Shown here: piece by piece, positions 1-7,923 of the stretch
Numbering within the stretch: position 1 is the stretch's first letter
How the letters are laid out: each line of letters starts with the position of its first letter
Source of the DNA: Willaertia magna
Taxonomy: Eukaryota; Heterolobosea; Eutetramitea; Acrasida; Naegleriidae
Reading direction: 5' to 3'
Assembly (NCBI GenBank): GCA_902984215.1
Contig: CADWAF010000214.1
Span: 1 to 30,832, forward strand
DNA: 30,832 nt
Made by a program: the position numbers and the translations under genes
The notes under the pieces: model-generated
Seen by the model: only the letters and a program-made list of their open reading frames with translations
What the model was told of the DNA's origin: nothing
Database searches by the model: none

Positions 1-219
1 ACCGTGTCCGACATTGTCGAAGCAAACCAAACACCAATCCGAATGCAATTCGTTTAGGTAGTTACAGACACCTTCAAATTGATTAGATCTTCCACCTGCA
101 CCATGAATGAAAACTATCAACTTGCTTGCAGGTTGAGTGTTGCTCCATTCGTCTACTGAAATTTTGTGCTTTGTGTCTGTGTTTTCTAAAACGAGGTTGG
201 TTTTATGGTTAAAATCCAT
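1..219 (-). CDS. Alpha/beta hydrolase, N-terminal part (3' end outside window)
   Basis: The first 73 codons of a minus-strand gene are present; the rest lies beyond the left edge. The translation begins MDFNHKTNL and contains an HGAGG motif (residues 39-43), the oxyanion-hole turn after strand beta3 in alpha/beta hydrolases. It then reads CFDNVGHG (66-73), the usual D-x-x-GHG turn after beta4. The nucleophile elbow, acid and His of the triad would be outside the window, so substrate and activity cannot be inferred. The ATG at 219 follows a run of A on the coding strand, as in other starts here. It lies only 18 bp downstream of the stop codon of the next minus-strand gene (238-867). A second, unrelated-looking alpha/beta hydrolase sits at the other end of the window. 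Confidence 0.75.
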   Translation of the reverse strand, partial: MDFNHKTNLVLENTDTKHKISVDEWSNTQPASKLIVFIHGAGGRSNQFEGVCNYLNELHSDWCLVCFDNVGHG

Positions 220-237
220 CTTTTTTTTCCGTTGCGT

Positions 238-867
238 TTAAGGGAACTTGTAATCGCTTAATGTTTTGAATTCTTCTCTGTGCAGTTGTTGTTTCAGTTT
301 CACGATTTCATCCAAGTCGTATCTGTTTATTCTATCCTCAGAAGCAAGAGGATCTAGTGTTGTACTGTAGCTTCTTAAAGAGTTTGATACAGTAGAGCTA
401 GTCTCCTCATCCGAATGTTGATAAAAATACATTGTTGGGAGAGTTGGAGAATCAATGTCTGAGGAAATAGAAGAAGGTCTTTTGAGCGATGATGGGGAGT
501 GTTTAAGTATATCAAAAATATATTCAGAATAAACTGATTGTTTAGAGTTGAGAGAGTGTTTCTTTGTCATTGGGGTTTCCTCAGTACTGCTTTGGGCCTC
601 GATATTAGCACTAATATTCAGTTCACTGTCGTTTAATAAAACTTTTAAGGAAGAAACCCGTTTTATGCTCTCAGTACCTGTTATATCTTTATTACTAGCG
701 TTTGGAGAGGTGGAAAGTAAAGGGTATTCTCTTCTCCTACCATAATAGGTTTGAGAGTGAGATGAAATAACTGATACTCGTCTTTCTTCTTGAACTAGAA
801 GTCTTTCCTTGCTTCTGACTGCAATTTCATTTGTTTTAGCAACATTCTTACTAGTTGTACATCCCAT
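238..867 (-). CDS. Hypothetical protein with N-myristoylation/palmitoylation signal
   Basis: A 209-residue single-exon protein with no fold I recognise. It begins MGCTTSK: Gly2 with Ser at position 6 and Lys at position 7 fits an N-myristoyltransferase substrate, and Cys3 is a typical neighbouring palmitoylation site. Dual acylation would place it on a membrane face, but this is inference. The remainder is Ser/Thr-rich and charged (for example SSLKRPSSISSD around 125-136), probably disordered and phosphorylated, ending in a short charged helix (DLDEIVKLKQQLHREEF). It shares a 295-bp divergent intergenic region with the CNNM gene. Its stop codon is only 18 bp before the start of the hydrolase gene at the left edge. 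A 65-codon ORF on the other strand is a shadow. Confidence 0.65.
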   Translation of the reverse strand: MGCTTSKNVAKTNEIAVRSKERLLVQEERRVSVISSHSQTYYGRRREYPLLSTSPNASNKDITGTESIKRVSSLKVLLNDSELNISANIEAQSSTEETPMTKKHSLNSKQSVYSEYIFDILKHSPSSLKRPSSISSDIDSPTLPTMYFYQHSDEETSSTVSNSLRSYSTTLDPLASEDRINRYDLDEIVKLKQQLHREEFKTLSDYKFP

Positions 868-1161
868 GATTTATTTGCTTCCCCATTAGAATTAAGCTTA
901 TTTTTTCTTGAGCTGAAATATTTTAATTTACTATTGTTTCTATAAAACCCGATCGCAATTAATAGAAAATTTCATGAATTTATAGTTAATCGTTAATTGG
1001 CTGCAAGGTAATTTGGTTATGTTGTTCATCCAATAACTATTCATCAGCAAGATGTTGGTTATTAGCTTCAATTTTTACAATTAAGAGTTTAACGCAGCTA
1101 TTCATAAAAACAAGCAATTTGTCCTTAAAAAAAATTTGTTAATCGAAAACTATCTTATCGG
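868..1161. promoter_or_regulatory. Divergent intergenic region, presumed bidirectional promoter
   Basis: These 294 bp separate the starts of a minus-strand gene and the plus-strand CNNM gene, so both promoters must lie here or within the genes. The sequence is AT-rich. It contains one ATTGG (996-1000) and one CCAAT (1030-1034) pentamer, which resemble CCAAT boxes but are too short to be proof. No ORF or RNA gene is visible. Confidence 0.35.
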
Positions 1162-3492
1162 ATGACAGAGCATGCAGAATTTTTTTCAGCATCATATACT
1201 GTGATGAAAAGCAACAACAGTAGAAGAATAAGTAATAACTTGTTCAAGAATAACTTTATAAACATAATTGTACAATTGTCATTATTTATTTGCGTTGCTC
1301 TTGCTTTTTATTCTGAATTGGTAAACAATAACCCTATTCAAAGCGAAAATGCAGTTTCTTCTTTGCATTCTCCTTCCAACAATCAATTCTTCTTTGTTAA
1401 TACCCTTCCTATTCCCAAACAACATTCTCTTTTCCAAGATAATATTCTTGAAGAAAAAGACTTTTTAATTCAAACCCTTAACGTAAACAATAGTACTCAC
1501 GAAAGTGAAGAAGGAGAAAACTTAGAATGGTGGGAATATGTACTTTATTCAATTATATGTAGTATTTTAATCTTAGGAGCTGGATTAATGTCTGGGTTTA
1601 CCCTTGGTTTACTTTCGATTGATACAATGTCTTTAGAAATTTTAAAAACTACAGGAACTGATAAGGAAAAGATGTATGCTAATAGATTGTCTCCTATTCT
1701 AAAAAGACATCATTTACTTTTAGTTACATTATTGTTATGGAATGCTGTATGTGTAGAAGCTTTACCTCTTTTCCTAGATAAAATTGTTCCAGAGTGGGTT
1801 GCAATTTTGTTAGGTGTTACTGCAATTTTGATGTTTGGTGAGATCATTCCTCAGGCTGTAATTAGTAGATACGGAATTGCTATTGGTGGTACTTTATTTT
1901 GGTTTGTTTGGATTTTAATTTTCTGTGCCTTTATTATTGCTTGGCCAATTAGTAAATTATTAGATTTTATTTTAGGTGCAGAACATGGTACATTATATCA
2001 AAGAACAGAATTGAAAGAATTAGTTAATATTCACTACAAATCACATGATTCTAGATATCATTTAAGTGAAGAAGAGGCAAAGATTTTGGGAGGTGCTCTT
2101 GATTTTTCTAAAATGTCTGTAGGTCAAATTATGACCAAAGTTGACAAGGTTTATATGTTAGACGTTAACAGTAAATTAGATGTTGATACAATGACAGCTA
2201 TTTGGCAGGCTGGACACTCTCGTATTCCTGTCTTCAAAGGCACAAAAGACAATATTGTTGGAATGCTTTATGTCAAGGATTTAATTTTAATCAATCCAGA
2301 TGAAGTTATCCCAATATCAACAATATTGACATTCTATGGAAGAGAAGTATTAAAGGTTTTCCCTGATACACTTTGTGATGAAATGTTAAGAATATTTAAA
2401 ACTGGTAGAACCCATATAGCCATTGTTCATGAAGTTAAAGAACCTGAAAGTGGTGGTGATCCTTATTATTCAGTTTCTGGTATTGTAACATTAGAAGATA
2501 TTATCGAAGAAATTATTAAGGATGAAATCGTAGATGAAACAGATACTTTTGTTGATAACACTGGAAAGTCAATTGTTCCAAGAAATGCAAATGCTTCTAG
2601 TATACTTTTAAAATTAGAAAGAACTCATAGATTAACTCCAAAACAAGTTATTGCTGTCTCAAGTTATCTATTAAAAAGTATTTCTTGTTTACGTTTATTA
2701 TCCGAAGATTTTATACATAAATTATTAGGTAAATGTCCAGTTATTGATATTAAAAAACCTGGAGATCATGAACCAGACATTCTTTTATACGAAAAAGGTA
2801 AAGAATCAGATTTCTTTACTTTAGTATTAAGTGGTAAATTGGAAGTTGTATTTGGAGAAGAGAAATTTACGTCAGAAATAACTGCTTGGGGATTTGTTGG
2901 TGAAAAGGCATTAACAAAGCAAAATTATATTCCAGATTTTGATGTTAGCGTTGTCAGAGATACCTCAATTGTAAAGATTTCAAGAAAAGATTTTATTGAA
3001 GTTTTAGCACAGTTATCTCATCAAGAAGAGTCTTTCTTTTTACCAAAAGAAATGGAATGGTTGGAACCAGTATTAACAAATATGAAAAGAAATATGACAA
3101 AAGAGAATTCAAACATTAAAATGATTAATGTTTCTAGAAATGATTCTATTGGTACACTCCAAAATATAACTATCAGTACTCCAGTTGATTCTTTCTCTAA
3201 GGAAAGAGGTGGAAGTACCTTAATGTCAAGTCCAACGATGTTTAATTCAGGTGCAAAGTTACAAGATATTATAGAACATGAAAAGATTGGAGGGGAAGAA
3301 TTACGTCCAATGCAAAAGAAACCTTCACTTGGAGGTTTAATTACACCAAAGACTGAAGAAAAGGAAAGTTCTATTGTAGAAATTGAATTGGAAGAAAATG
3401 AAAGTAAAAAGAAACAAAAGAAAATTGAAAGGAAAGAAATGAAAACCAATCTGTTGCAAGAACATGAAGAAATTGGTGATGATCTTGTCTAG
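1162..3492 (+). CDS. CNNM/CorC-family transmembrane protein (DUF21, CBS pair, cNMP-like domain)
   Basis: A 776-residue protein with the full domain order of the metazoan CNNM (ACDP) family, membrane proteins linked to Mg2+ transport or its control. An N-terminal hydrophobic segment (about 33-52) and an extracytoplasmic linker precede the DUF21/CNNM transmembrane domain (about 123-285), which contains SGFTLGLLSID and FGEIIPQAV. A tandem CBS pair follows (about 315-460), including GHSRIPVF, GMLYVKDL, THIAIVHE and GIVTLEDIIEEI. A cyclic-nucleotide-binding-like domain (about 495-620) contains YIPDFDVSVV and VKISRKDF, which resemble the CNNM C-terminal domain. The final 150 residues are charged and probably disordered. 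An in-frame stop at 1126-1128 lies upstream. Met15 (1204) is an alternative start. No intron is needed. The direction and ion specificity of transport are not shown by sequence. Confidence 0.92.
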   Translation: MTEHAEFFSASYTVMKSNNSRRISNNLFKNNFINIIVQLSLFICVALAFYSELVNNNPIQSENAVSSLHSPSNNQFFFVNTLPIPKQHSLFQDNILEEKDFLIQTLNVNNSTHESEEGENLEWWEYVLYSIICSILILGAGLMSGFTLGLLSIDTMSLEILKTTGTDKEKMYANRLSPILKRHHLLLVTLLLWNAVCVEALPLFLDKIVPEWVAILLGVTAILMFGEIIPQAVISRYGIAIGGTLFWFVWILIFCAFIIAWPISKLLDFILGAEHGTLYQRTELKELVNIHYKSHDSRYHLSEEEAKILGGALDFSKMSVGQIMTKVDKVYMLDVNSKLDVDTMTAIWQAGHSRIPVFKGTKDNIVGMLYVKDLILINPDEVIPISTILTFYGREVLKVFPDTLCDEMLRIFKTGRTHIAIVHEVKEPESGGDPYYSVSGIVTLEDIIEEIIKDEIVDETDTFVDNTGKSIVPRNANASSILLKLERTHRLTPKQVIAVSSYLLKSISCLRLLSEDFIHKLLGKCPVIDIKKPGDHEPDILLYEKGKESDFFTLVLSGKLEVVFGEEKFTSEITAWGFVGEKALTKQNYIPDFDVSVVRDTSIVKISRKDFIEVLAQLSHQEESFFLPKEMEWLEPVLTNMKRNMTKENSNIKMINVSRNDSIGTLQNITISTPVDSFSKERGGSTLMSSPTMFNSGAKLQDIIEHEKIGGEELRPMQKKPSLGGLITPKTEEKESSIVEIELEENESKKKQKKIERKEMKTNLLQEHEEIGDDLV

Positions 3493-3908
3493 ACCTGTAA
3501 TAAACTAATTTCAATTATCACAAGAAAATGATGTTTGCTGAAATTATACAACCTCTAGCAGTAAATCTCTCATTGAAAGGCACCTTTTCACTTTTTATCA
3601 CAATTTCGACCATTTTAATCCTCAGGCATGCCTTTATTTGGAAGATTTTCACAAAAATTACAACTTCCACCTAAGGTACACTATTTCTAAGAGGTATTAC
3701 AAGGAACCTAATGTTACCAAGTGTAGTAACGTCAACAAAAAGCACATACCCCATTTACTTTTTATTTCAACATTGAAATAAAGGTTTTCTATTTATAAGG
3801 TCTGAACTATATACCCCTACTATCTGACACCGTGAAGTATCTAAAACAAACAGAACAGTAGGCCCAAAATTGTAAACGAGGAAGAAACAGAAAATAAAAT
3901 AGCAACAC
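3493..3908. other. Intergenic stretch, no gene seen; contains a perfect hairpin
   Basis: About 416 bp between two same-strand genes. I see no ORF with coding character and no tRNA-like fold. The one clear structure is a perfect inverted repeat at 3761-3782 (10-bp arms TTTATTTCAA / TTGAAATAAA, 2-nt spacer). The promoter of the next gene is presumably near the 3' end. Confidence 0.5.
3761..3782. repeat. Perfect 10-bp inverted repeat (hairpin/palindrome)
   Basis: The arms 3761-3770 (TTTATTTCAA) and 3773-3782 (TTGAAATAAA) are exact reverse complements with only CA between them. It could be a protein-binding palindrome or part of a 3'-end signal of the CNNM transcript; the right arm contains AATAAA. 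It lies about 270 bp after the CNNM stop codon. Function is unknown. Confidence 0.6.
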
Positions 3909-4331
3909 ATGAGCTTATCATTCATTGACGAGACAAAGAAGACTAAACAAAAACAAACTCAGAACAAACTAATTGCTCAAATAACAAAGAATCAAAAGAA
4001 GAGAAGATTAAGAAAGCAACTTCATAATACAGGACTATTAAATAATTATTTTGAATGGGAAAAACATGAACCAGTTGCCGTTTTAAAATATAAGATCAAC
4101 CACAAGTATAATTATGCGTGGATAAGCGGAGAAACAGTTGGTTGTGTTGCACCACAAAACAAAGAAAACAATAAGAATTGTACACGCGTTCGGCCTCCAC
4201 TTGTGTTAGTAAGTGATTATTTTGGTTTAAAGTTGGACGTTGAAGATTTTATTGCCTCGTACAATCTCCAAATGAAATTGTCACAACAGACTTTGTCCTC
4301 AACAACACAACAACCTCACTGCCAACTCTAA
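3909..4331 (+). CDS. Hypothetical small basic protein
   Basis: A 140-residue ORF with coding-like composition that I do not recognise. The first 45 residues are strongly basic (KKTKQKQTQNK, NQKKRRLRKQ), as in nucleic-acid-binding or nuclear/nucleolar proteins. A middle part (about 47-110) is more structured (YFEWEKHEPVAVLKY, YAWISGETVGC, PPLVLVSDYFGLKL), and the tail is Gln/Ser/Thr-rich. There is no signal peptide or membrane segment. The gene lies between the CNNM gene and the syntaxin gene on the same strand. A GTAAGT followed 24 nt later by AAG occurs in frame near 4209; it is shorter than any intron here and is read through in this call. It could be a lineage-specific protein. Confidence 0.5.
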   Translation: MSLSFIDETKKTKQKQTQNKLIAQITKNQKKRRLRKQLHNTGLLNNYFEWEKHEPVAVLKYKINHKYNYAWISGETVGCVAPQNKENNKNCTRVRPPLVLVSDYFGLKLDVEDFIASYNLQMKLSQQTLSSTTQQPHCQL

Positions 4332-4504
4332 CACTTTGTAACAATAACACTTTATTTATTCACCCAATGTTATTTATTCTTATCTGTCTTTTAAACTACA
4401 CCACAATTGTATAACTTTCCTGTCTTAAAAATACACCAAACAAACGTTTATTAGAAACAAACTTTCTTTTTCTTTATGGCTTACTCTCCTTATCAGATAA
4501 TGAA

Positions 4505-5619
4505 ATGAATTCAAATTTAAAAATAAAAAAAAAAATGATCGTAGCCCCATTTTTAAAATCAAAACCTTTACTTTGTAGAGATTTGACTACCTCCTACGTT
4601 CAGTTAAGAAGAAATTATTTCTCACCTACACATAACTATGGAGGACAAGTTAGTGAAGATGAAGAAATTGAATTAAATTATACTAAAAATGATAATCATA
4701 GTTTAGAAGATATAGAACAAGGTAATGATACACAATTTTCCGATAGTACCTCTCCTCTATGGTATCGTGTACTAACGCAAGTTAAGATAGATATTGATAC
4801 AATTAAGAAATTTAGTAAGTATTAGTTATGAATTAAATATATTCAATAAAATAATTAGTGGAACAATTAACATCTATGCATAAACAACATTGTACATTTA
4901 CTGTTAAGAAAACATCTAATTTTTCTGAAGAAGAACGTGAGATTGAAATATTAACAGAAGATATTAAACGATTATTTACAAGATGTAAACAATATGTTGA
5001 AAGAATAGAATTAACTGATAAACCGACAAGTCAAGAAGATGTTATTAAAAAGAATTTAAAAATGTCACTTGTTACAGAATTAAATGATTTATCAAAAAGA
5101 TTTAGAGAACAACAACAAGATTATTTACAAAGACTTAAAAGTTTAAAACAAAGAAAACAAAATGTAATGGTTTATAAATCTGAAGAAATTAATCATTCAA
5201 ATTTAGAAGAAGAATTAACTGAAGAAGAACAAGAAAGAATTAATATGTTAGAACAAAAACAATTTGATCCTGGCTTTACAGATGAACAAATTCAATTATT
5301 AATTCAAAATGAAATTGAAAATATTAGAAGAGATAAAGAAATTAGAGAGATTTTAGCTTCAATTGTTGAATTAAATCAATTATTTAAAGAATTAAATCAA
5401 TTGGTTATTGAACAAGGTACTTTAATTGATAGAATTGATCATAACATTGAACAAACTCATGTTTTTGTACAAAAAGGTAATAAGGAATTATTACAAGGAG
5501 AGAAATATCAGAAATGTGGAACGATGGGTATTATTATTGTTATTTTATTAGTTGCTGTTTTATTAGTTATTGTTGCAATTATTCTAAAAGTAGTCATTTC
5601 ATTAGCTATTCCATTTTAA
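4505..5619 (+). CDS. Syntaxin-16/Tlg2-type Qa-SNARE
   Basis: Two exons, 4505-4814 and 4859-5619, joined across a 44-nt GTAAGT...TAG intron (phase 1), giving 356 residues. The splice joins IKKF to MEQLTSMHKQH, matching the first helix of the syntaxin-16 Habc domain. Residues 24-38 (CRDLTTSYVQLRRNY) resemble the N-peptide by which Tlg2/syntaxin-16 binds the SM protein Vps45. The Habc bundle runs to about 200. The linker has FDPGFTDEQ, typical of syntaxin-16. The SNARE motif spans about 263-318 with the zero-layer Gln at about 289 (IEQGTLIDRID), followed by a C-terminal anchor (about 326-356). The family acts in fusion of endosome-derived vesicles with the trans-Golgi. The ATG at 4535, preceded by a long A run, is a better start context than 4505 and would trim 10 residues. 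Confidence 0.93.
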
Positions 5620-5630
5620 ATAAATTATTT
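5618..5630. terminator. Candidate bidirectional 3'-end (polyadenylation) palindrome
   Basis: AAATAAATTATTT begins within the syntaxin stop codon and lies in the 21-bp gap to the convergent gene. It contains AATAAA on the plus strand and is palindromic around a central A. The identical 13-mer ends the PX gene (6920-6932), and its reverse complement lies between another convergent pair (26756-26768). The role in 3'-end formation is inferred. Confidence 0.35.
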
Positions 5631-5640
5631 ACAATTATTA

Positions 5641-6807
5641 TTATTTATTAATGATTTGAACATGAAAACGAATGGTATTATCTGTTGTATGTTGTTTTTT
5701 GAATAACATTAAAAGCTTATTGAAATAGATGGTAAAGAAAAAGTGGATGGGAATACAAAAGAAACAGATTAATACTCCAAATATAACTGACCATATGATA
5801 TAATTATAATGATATGTTAAAATAGTGTAGTAATGATCATTGAGGCAGGCAAAGTTATTTGTTGTGATTGGATGTTGTTGATTGGTTAAATCATCTTGTA
5901 AAAACCAAAACAAATGTTGATATTCCACAATTGTTTTACAATGAGGTATTTCACTGTAACCATTCACAAACTTTGTAATACTACTTTCTGCTGTGCTATT
6001 TATCAATACAGGAAAGTAATTACAACACTTTGTTAATTGTCTATTCATTGAGAAAATTGGGGCACTTAAAATACCTAAAAACACTAGAAAGTAGAGACAT
6101 AAGGCAATTAACAAAATAACAGTGTGTTTTACGATTCTTCTACTTCTCTCTCCTAGAGCTGCTGGATTCTTTCGTTTTCTATAAACAAAACACCAAATAC
6201 ATCCAGTGAAACAACAACCAACTAAGGTAAGTCCAACGAAACTGGAATATAAATAAATTCCAGGAAAGAAATCATTTTGCACTTGTTGTTCATAAGTTAA
6301 CAATTCTTCTTGCTTTACAGAAAGTATAGAAATGTATAAAGTTATAGAGCTAGTCAATTGTGTTTTCTTTTTCACCAACAAGGTTTTATCTGTTTCATTA
6401 AATTCCTCAGCAGTAACATTTAATCTAAAAATCACTTGATTAAATACCTCTTCACTATCATAACTATTCATCTTTCGTTGTAATGTTATGGGTATTTCAG
6501 TAACATTCTTGTTGTTATTGTTACTATCCACCAACTGTAAAGTAAATGGAACAACACTTGTTTCTTCCTGTAAATTATAAATAATTTCAATAAAAAAAGG
6601 AGGTTTCCCAATATTTAAAATCTCATTCGTTGCACTACCGTTATTCGTAAAGAATTGAATAATTGAGGTACCGTCCCTAGAAAGGGAATTATGGCTGACT
6701 GACTCATTATTAATGTTTGCTTTTGCTTTATATACAAGTAAAAGTATGAGAGTAAAGTTTGCTATTAGTAAAAATAGTCTAGTCGTTATCTTCATATTTC
6801 TTTTCAT
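5641..6807 (-). CDS. Hypothetical multi-pass membrane protein with N-terminal signal
   Basis: A 388-residue protein starting MKRNMKITTRLF; the open frame continues upstream to 6840 but without an ATG, so the ATG at 6807 is chosen. A hydrophobic N-terminal segment (FLLIANFTLILLLVY) acts as signal peptide or anchor. A luminal/extracellular region of about 150 residues follows, with several N-x-S/T sites (for example NNGSAT, NVTEIP, NVTAEEF). Three more hydrophobic segments follow: FFPGIYLYSSFVGLTLVGCC, VILLIALCLYFLVFLGILSA and IIWSVIFGVLICFFCIPIHF. A Cys-containing loop lies between the last two. I do not recognise the family. It converges on the syntaxin gene with only 21 bp between stop codons, so the two 3' UTRs must overlap or be nearly absent. 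Confidence 0.7.
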   Translation of the reverse strand: MKRNMKITTRLFLLIANFTLILLLVYKAKANINNESVSHNSLSRDGTSIIQFFTNNGSATNEILNIGKPPFFIEIIYNLQEETSVVPFTLQLVDSNNNNKNVTEIPITLQRKMNSYDSEEVFNQVIFRLNVTAEEFNETDKTLLVKKKTQLTSSITLYISILSVKQEELLTYEQQVQNDFFPGIYLYSSFVGLTLVGCCFTGCIWCFVYRKRKNPAALGERSRRIVKHTVILLIALCLYFLVFLGILSAPIFSMNRQLTKCCNYFPVLINSTAESSITKFVNGYSEIPHCKTIVEYQHLFWFLQDDLTNQQHPITTNNFACLNDHYYTILTYHYNYIIWSVIFGVLICFFCIPIHFFFTIYFNKLLMLFKKQHTTDNTIRFHVQIINK

Positions 6808-6919
6808 TGTTAATGTGTTCAGTATTATAAATGGTTTCAATAAACAACAATAATTAAATTAGATAGGCTTTGATATCTAATGTACAAAAAAGAGAATGAC
6901 AAGAGACAAGTAATGTAAC

Positions 6920-6932
6920 AAATAAATTATTT
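6920..6932. terminator. Candidate 3'-end palindrome at end of PX gene
   Basis: A second exact copy of AAATAAATTATTT overlaps the stop codon (6927-6929) of the minus-strand PX gene. Read on the gene's strand, the stop is followed within a few bases by an A/T-only signal. It has the same position relative to the stop codon as the copy at 5618-5630. Confidence 0.3.
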
Positions 6933-7634
6933 ATTTAAATCTTTTTTCATTTGAGATAAACTTTCACTTCTCTTTCTAGTTAAAACCTTTACCATTTCTT
7001 GACTTTTAATAAATTCTTCTTTTTCTTTAATTTCTTTACGTTGTTGATAATTATATAATTTACTTCTAAAAAAGGATAATGCTTTTTCTAACATGTGTAA
7101 ATCACATTGTAAAAATTCTAAAACATTTTCATCACTAGCTAAATTTGGATCAGTTGTAATAACATTTAAAAAATTTAATAAATATTTCTTTCTTTCTTCA
7201 ATTACCTCTTTTGATAATTTATCATTCCAAAACCATCCCATTTTAGGTAATTCTAATAAAACATCTAAATTTAAATTTGGATATTTTTCTAATAATTTAT
7301 TTTTTAAAGTTATAAATTCATTAAATCTTCTAAAAAGATAATGAACTTCTTGGGTATTAGAATTTACCAATTTAATTTCATAAACTGTAAATTTATTGTC
7401 AAATAAAATGCTTTGATTTTCTTCTTCTTCTTCTCTAGTTTCTGTTCCGATAATCGTTGGTGTGAATTTTGGCATTAAAATTGGTTGTTGATTTTCGTCA
7501 AGATTATCACTAGATGGTAAATTATTAATGGTATCAACGGTTGGGCTAGTGGATGGATAGATTGGTGCTTGATAATGCAAAGGGTGGTCACCTGATTCTA
7601 GGTCTGTATAGTCTTGACCTGTGCTTGTTGACAT
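6927..7634 (-). CDS. PX-domain protein (sorting-nexin-like)
   Basis: A 235-residue single-exon protein. An acidic, Pro/Ser-rich N-terminus (1-75) precedes a phox-homology domain at about 78-180. The domain shows the RRFNEF motif (102-107), a Leu/Pro stretch LLELPKMGWFW (126-136), and the ERKKYLLNFL helix (147-156) ending in EFLQCD. PX domains bind phosphoinositides, most often PI3P, with the first Arg of RRF and a later Arg/Lys as head-group contacts; all are visible here. The C-terminal 55 residues are a Lys/Glu-rich helix, probably coiled coil, but too short for a BAR domain. A sorting nexin-like role on endosomes is plausible from family knowledge. The ATG at 7634 sits in an A-rich context (AAAATCAAAATG). 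Confidence 0.88.
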   Translation of the reverse strand: MSTSTGQDYTDLESGDHPLHYQAPIYPSTSPTVDTINNLPSSDNLDENQQPILMPKFTPTIIGTETREEEEENQSILFDNKFTVYEIKLVNSNTQEVHYLFRRFNEFITLKNKLLEKYPNLNLDVLLELPKMGWFWNDKLSKEVIEERKKYLLNFLNVITTDPNLASDENVLEFLQCDLHMLEKALSFFRSKLYNYQQRKEIKEKEEFIKSQEMVKVLTRKRSESLSQMKKDLNK

Positions 7635-7817
7635 TTTGATTTTTTTTTTAATTTTTTATTTTTGGAAGTTTTTAATTTTTAAAAAATTGTTTTTGACACT
7701 GACCTTTTTCATTTGGTGGAGCGACCCGTTTATTGTTCAACAAAATTATAATTGGAGGAAAGTTTGCATAAGAGATACTGGTGATGTTACCCTGTGTTAG
7801 TTTGAAGCCTATGAAAA
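7635..7817. other. Upstream region of PX gene, no gene seen
   Basis: This is the presumed 5' UTR and promoter of the PX gene. It begins with long T runs (A-rich on the gene strand) and then moves to more mixed sequence. No ORF, RNA gene or clear repeat is visible before the inverted-repeat arm starts at about 7818. Confidence 0.4.
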
Positions 7818-7920
7818 ATTCTTCTAATTTTTTGTAGTTTTATCTCCAATTAACTTCACTTTGTAATTCCTAGAATAAAAAACAAAAACACTTTGTCGCC
7901 TTCCGTGGGGCTCGAACCCA
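7818..7920. repeat. Left arm of ~100-bp imperfect inverted repeat
   Basis: Aligned by eye, this segment matches the reverse complement of 9062-9154 over most of its length. Identical runs include ATTCTTCTAATT, TATCTCCAATTAACTTCAC and AATAAAAAACAAAAA, with one block of about 10 extra bases here (near 7830-7840) and scattered substitutions. The arm covers a tRNA 3' remnant plus about 75 bp that correspond, in the right copy, to the leader just upstream of the ABC ATPase start codon. Confidence 0.8.
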
Positions 7921-7923
7921 CGA
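7897..7923 (-). pseudogene. tRNA 3'-end remnant (T arm and 3' acceptor strand)
   Basis: On the minus strand the order is a perfect T stem-loop (GTGGG-TTCGAGC-CCCAC, 7921-7905), then the acceptor 3' strand GGAAGGC and a discriminator base. T-rich runs follow, as at RNA polymerase III terminators. Upstream on this strand there is no D arm, anticodon arm or matching 5' acceptor strand (GCCTTCC expected), so only the last third of a tRNA is present. The T arm with preceding TC resembles eukaryotic tRNA-Lys, but without an anticodon the identity is unproven. The remnant abuts the inner terminal repeat at 7924. Confidence 0.7.

Noticed and set aside
548..745. 65-codon plus-strand ORF
   Set aside because: Antisense shadow of the MGCTTSK gene.
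3021..3449. 142-codon minus-strand ORF inside the CNNM gene
   Set aside because: It is antisense to the well-supported CNNM coding region and has the Phe/Ser/Ile-rich look of a reversed Lys/Glu-rich tail.
4209..4232. 24-nt in-frame GTAAGT...AAG as a mini-intron in the small basic protein gene
   Set aside because: Much shorter than the other introns and the frame is open through it, so splicing is not needed.
6808..6840. 11-codon N-terminal extension of the unknown membrane protein
   Set aside because: The upstream frame begins at TTG, not ATG; the ATG at 6807 directly precedes the hydrophobic signal region.
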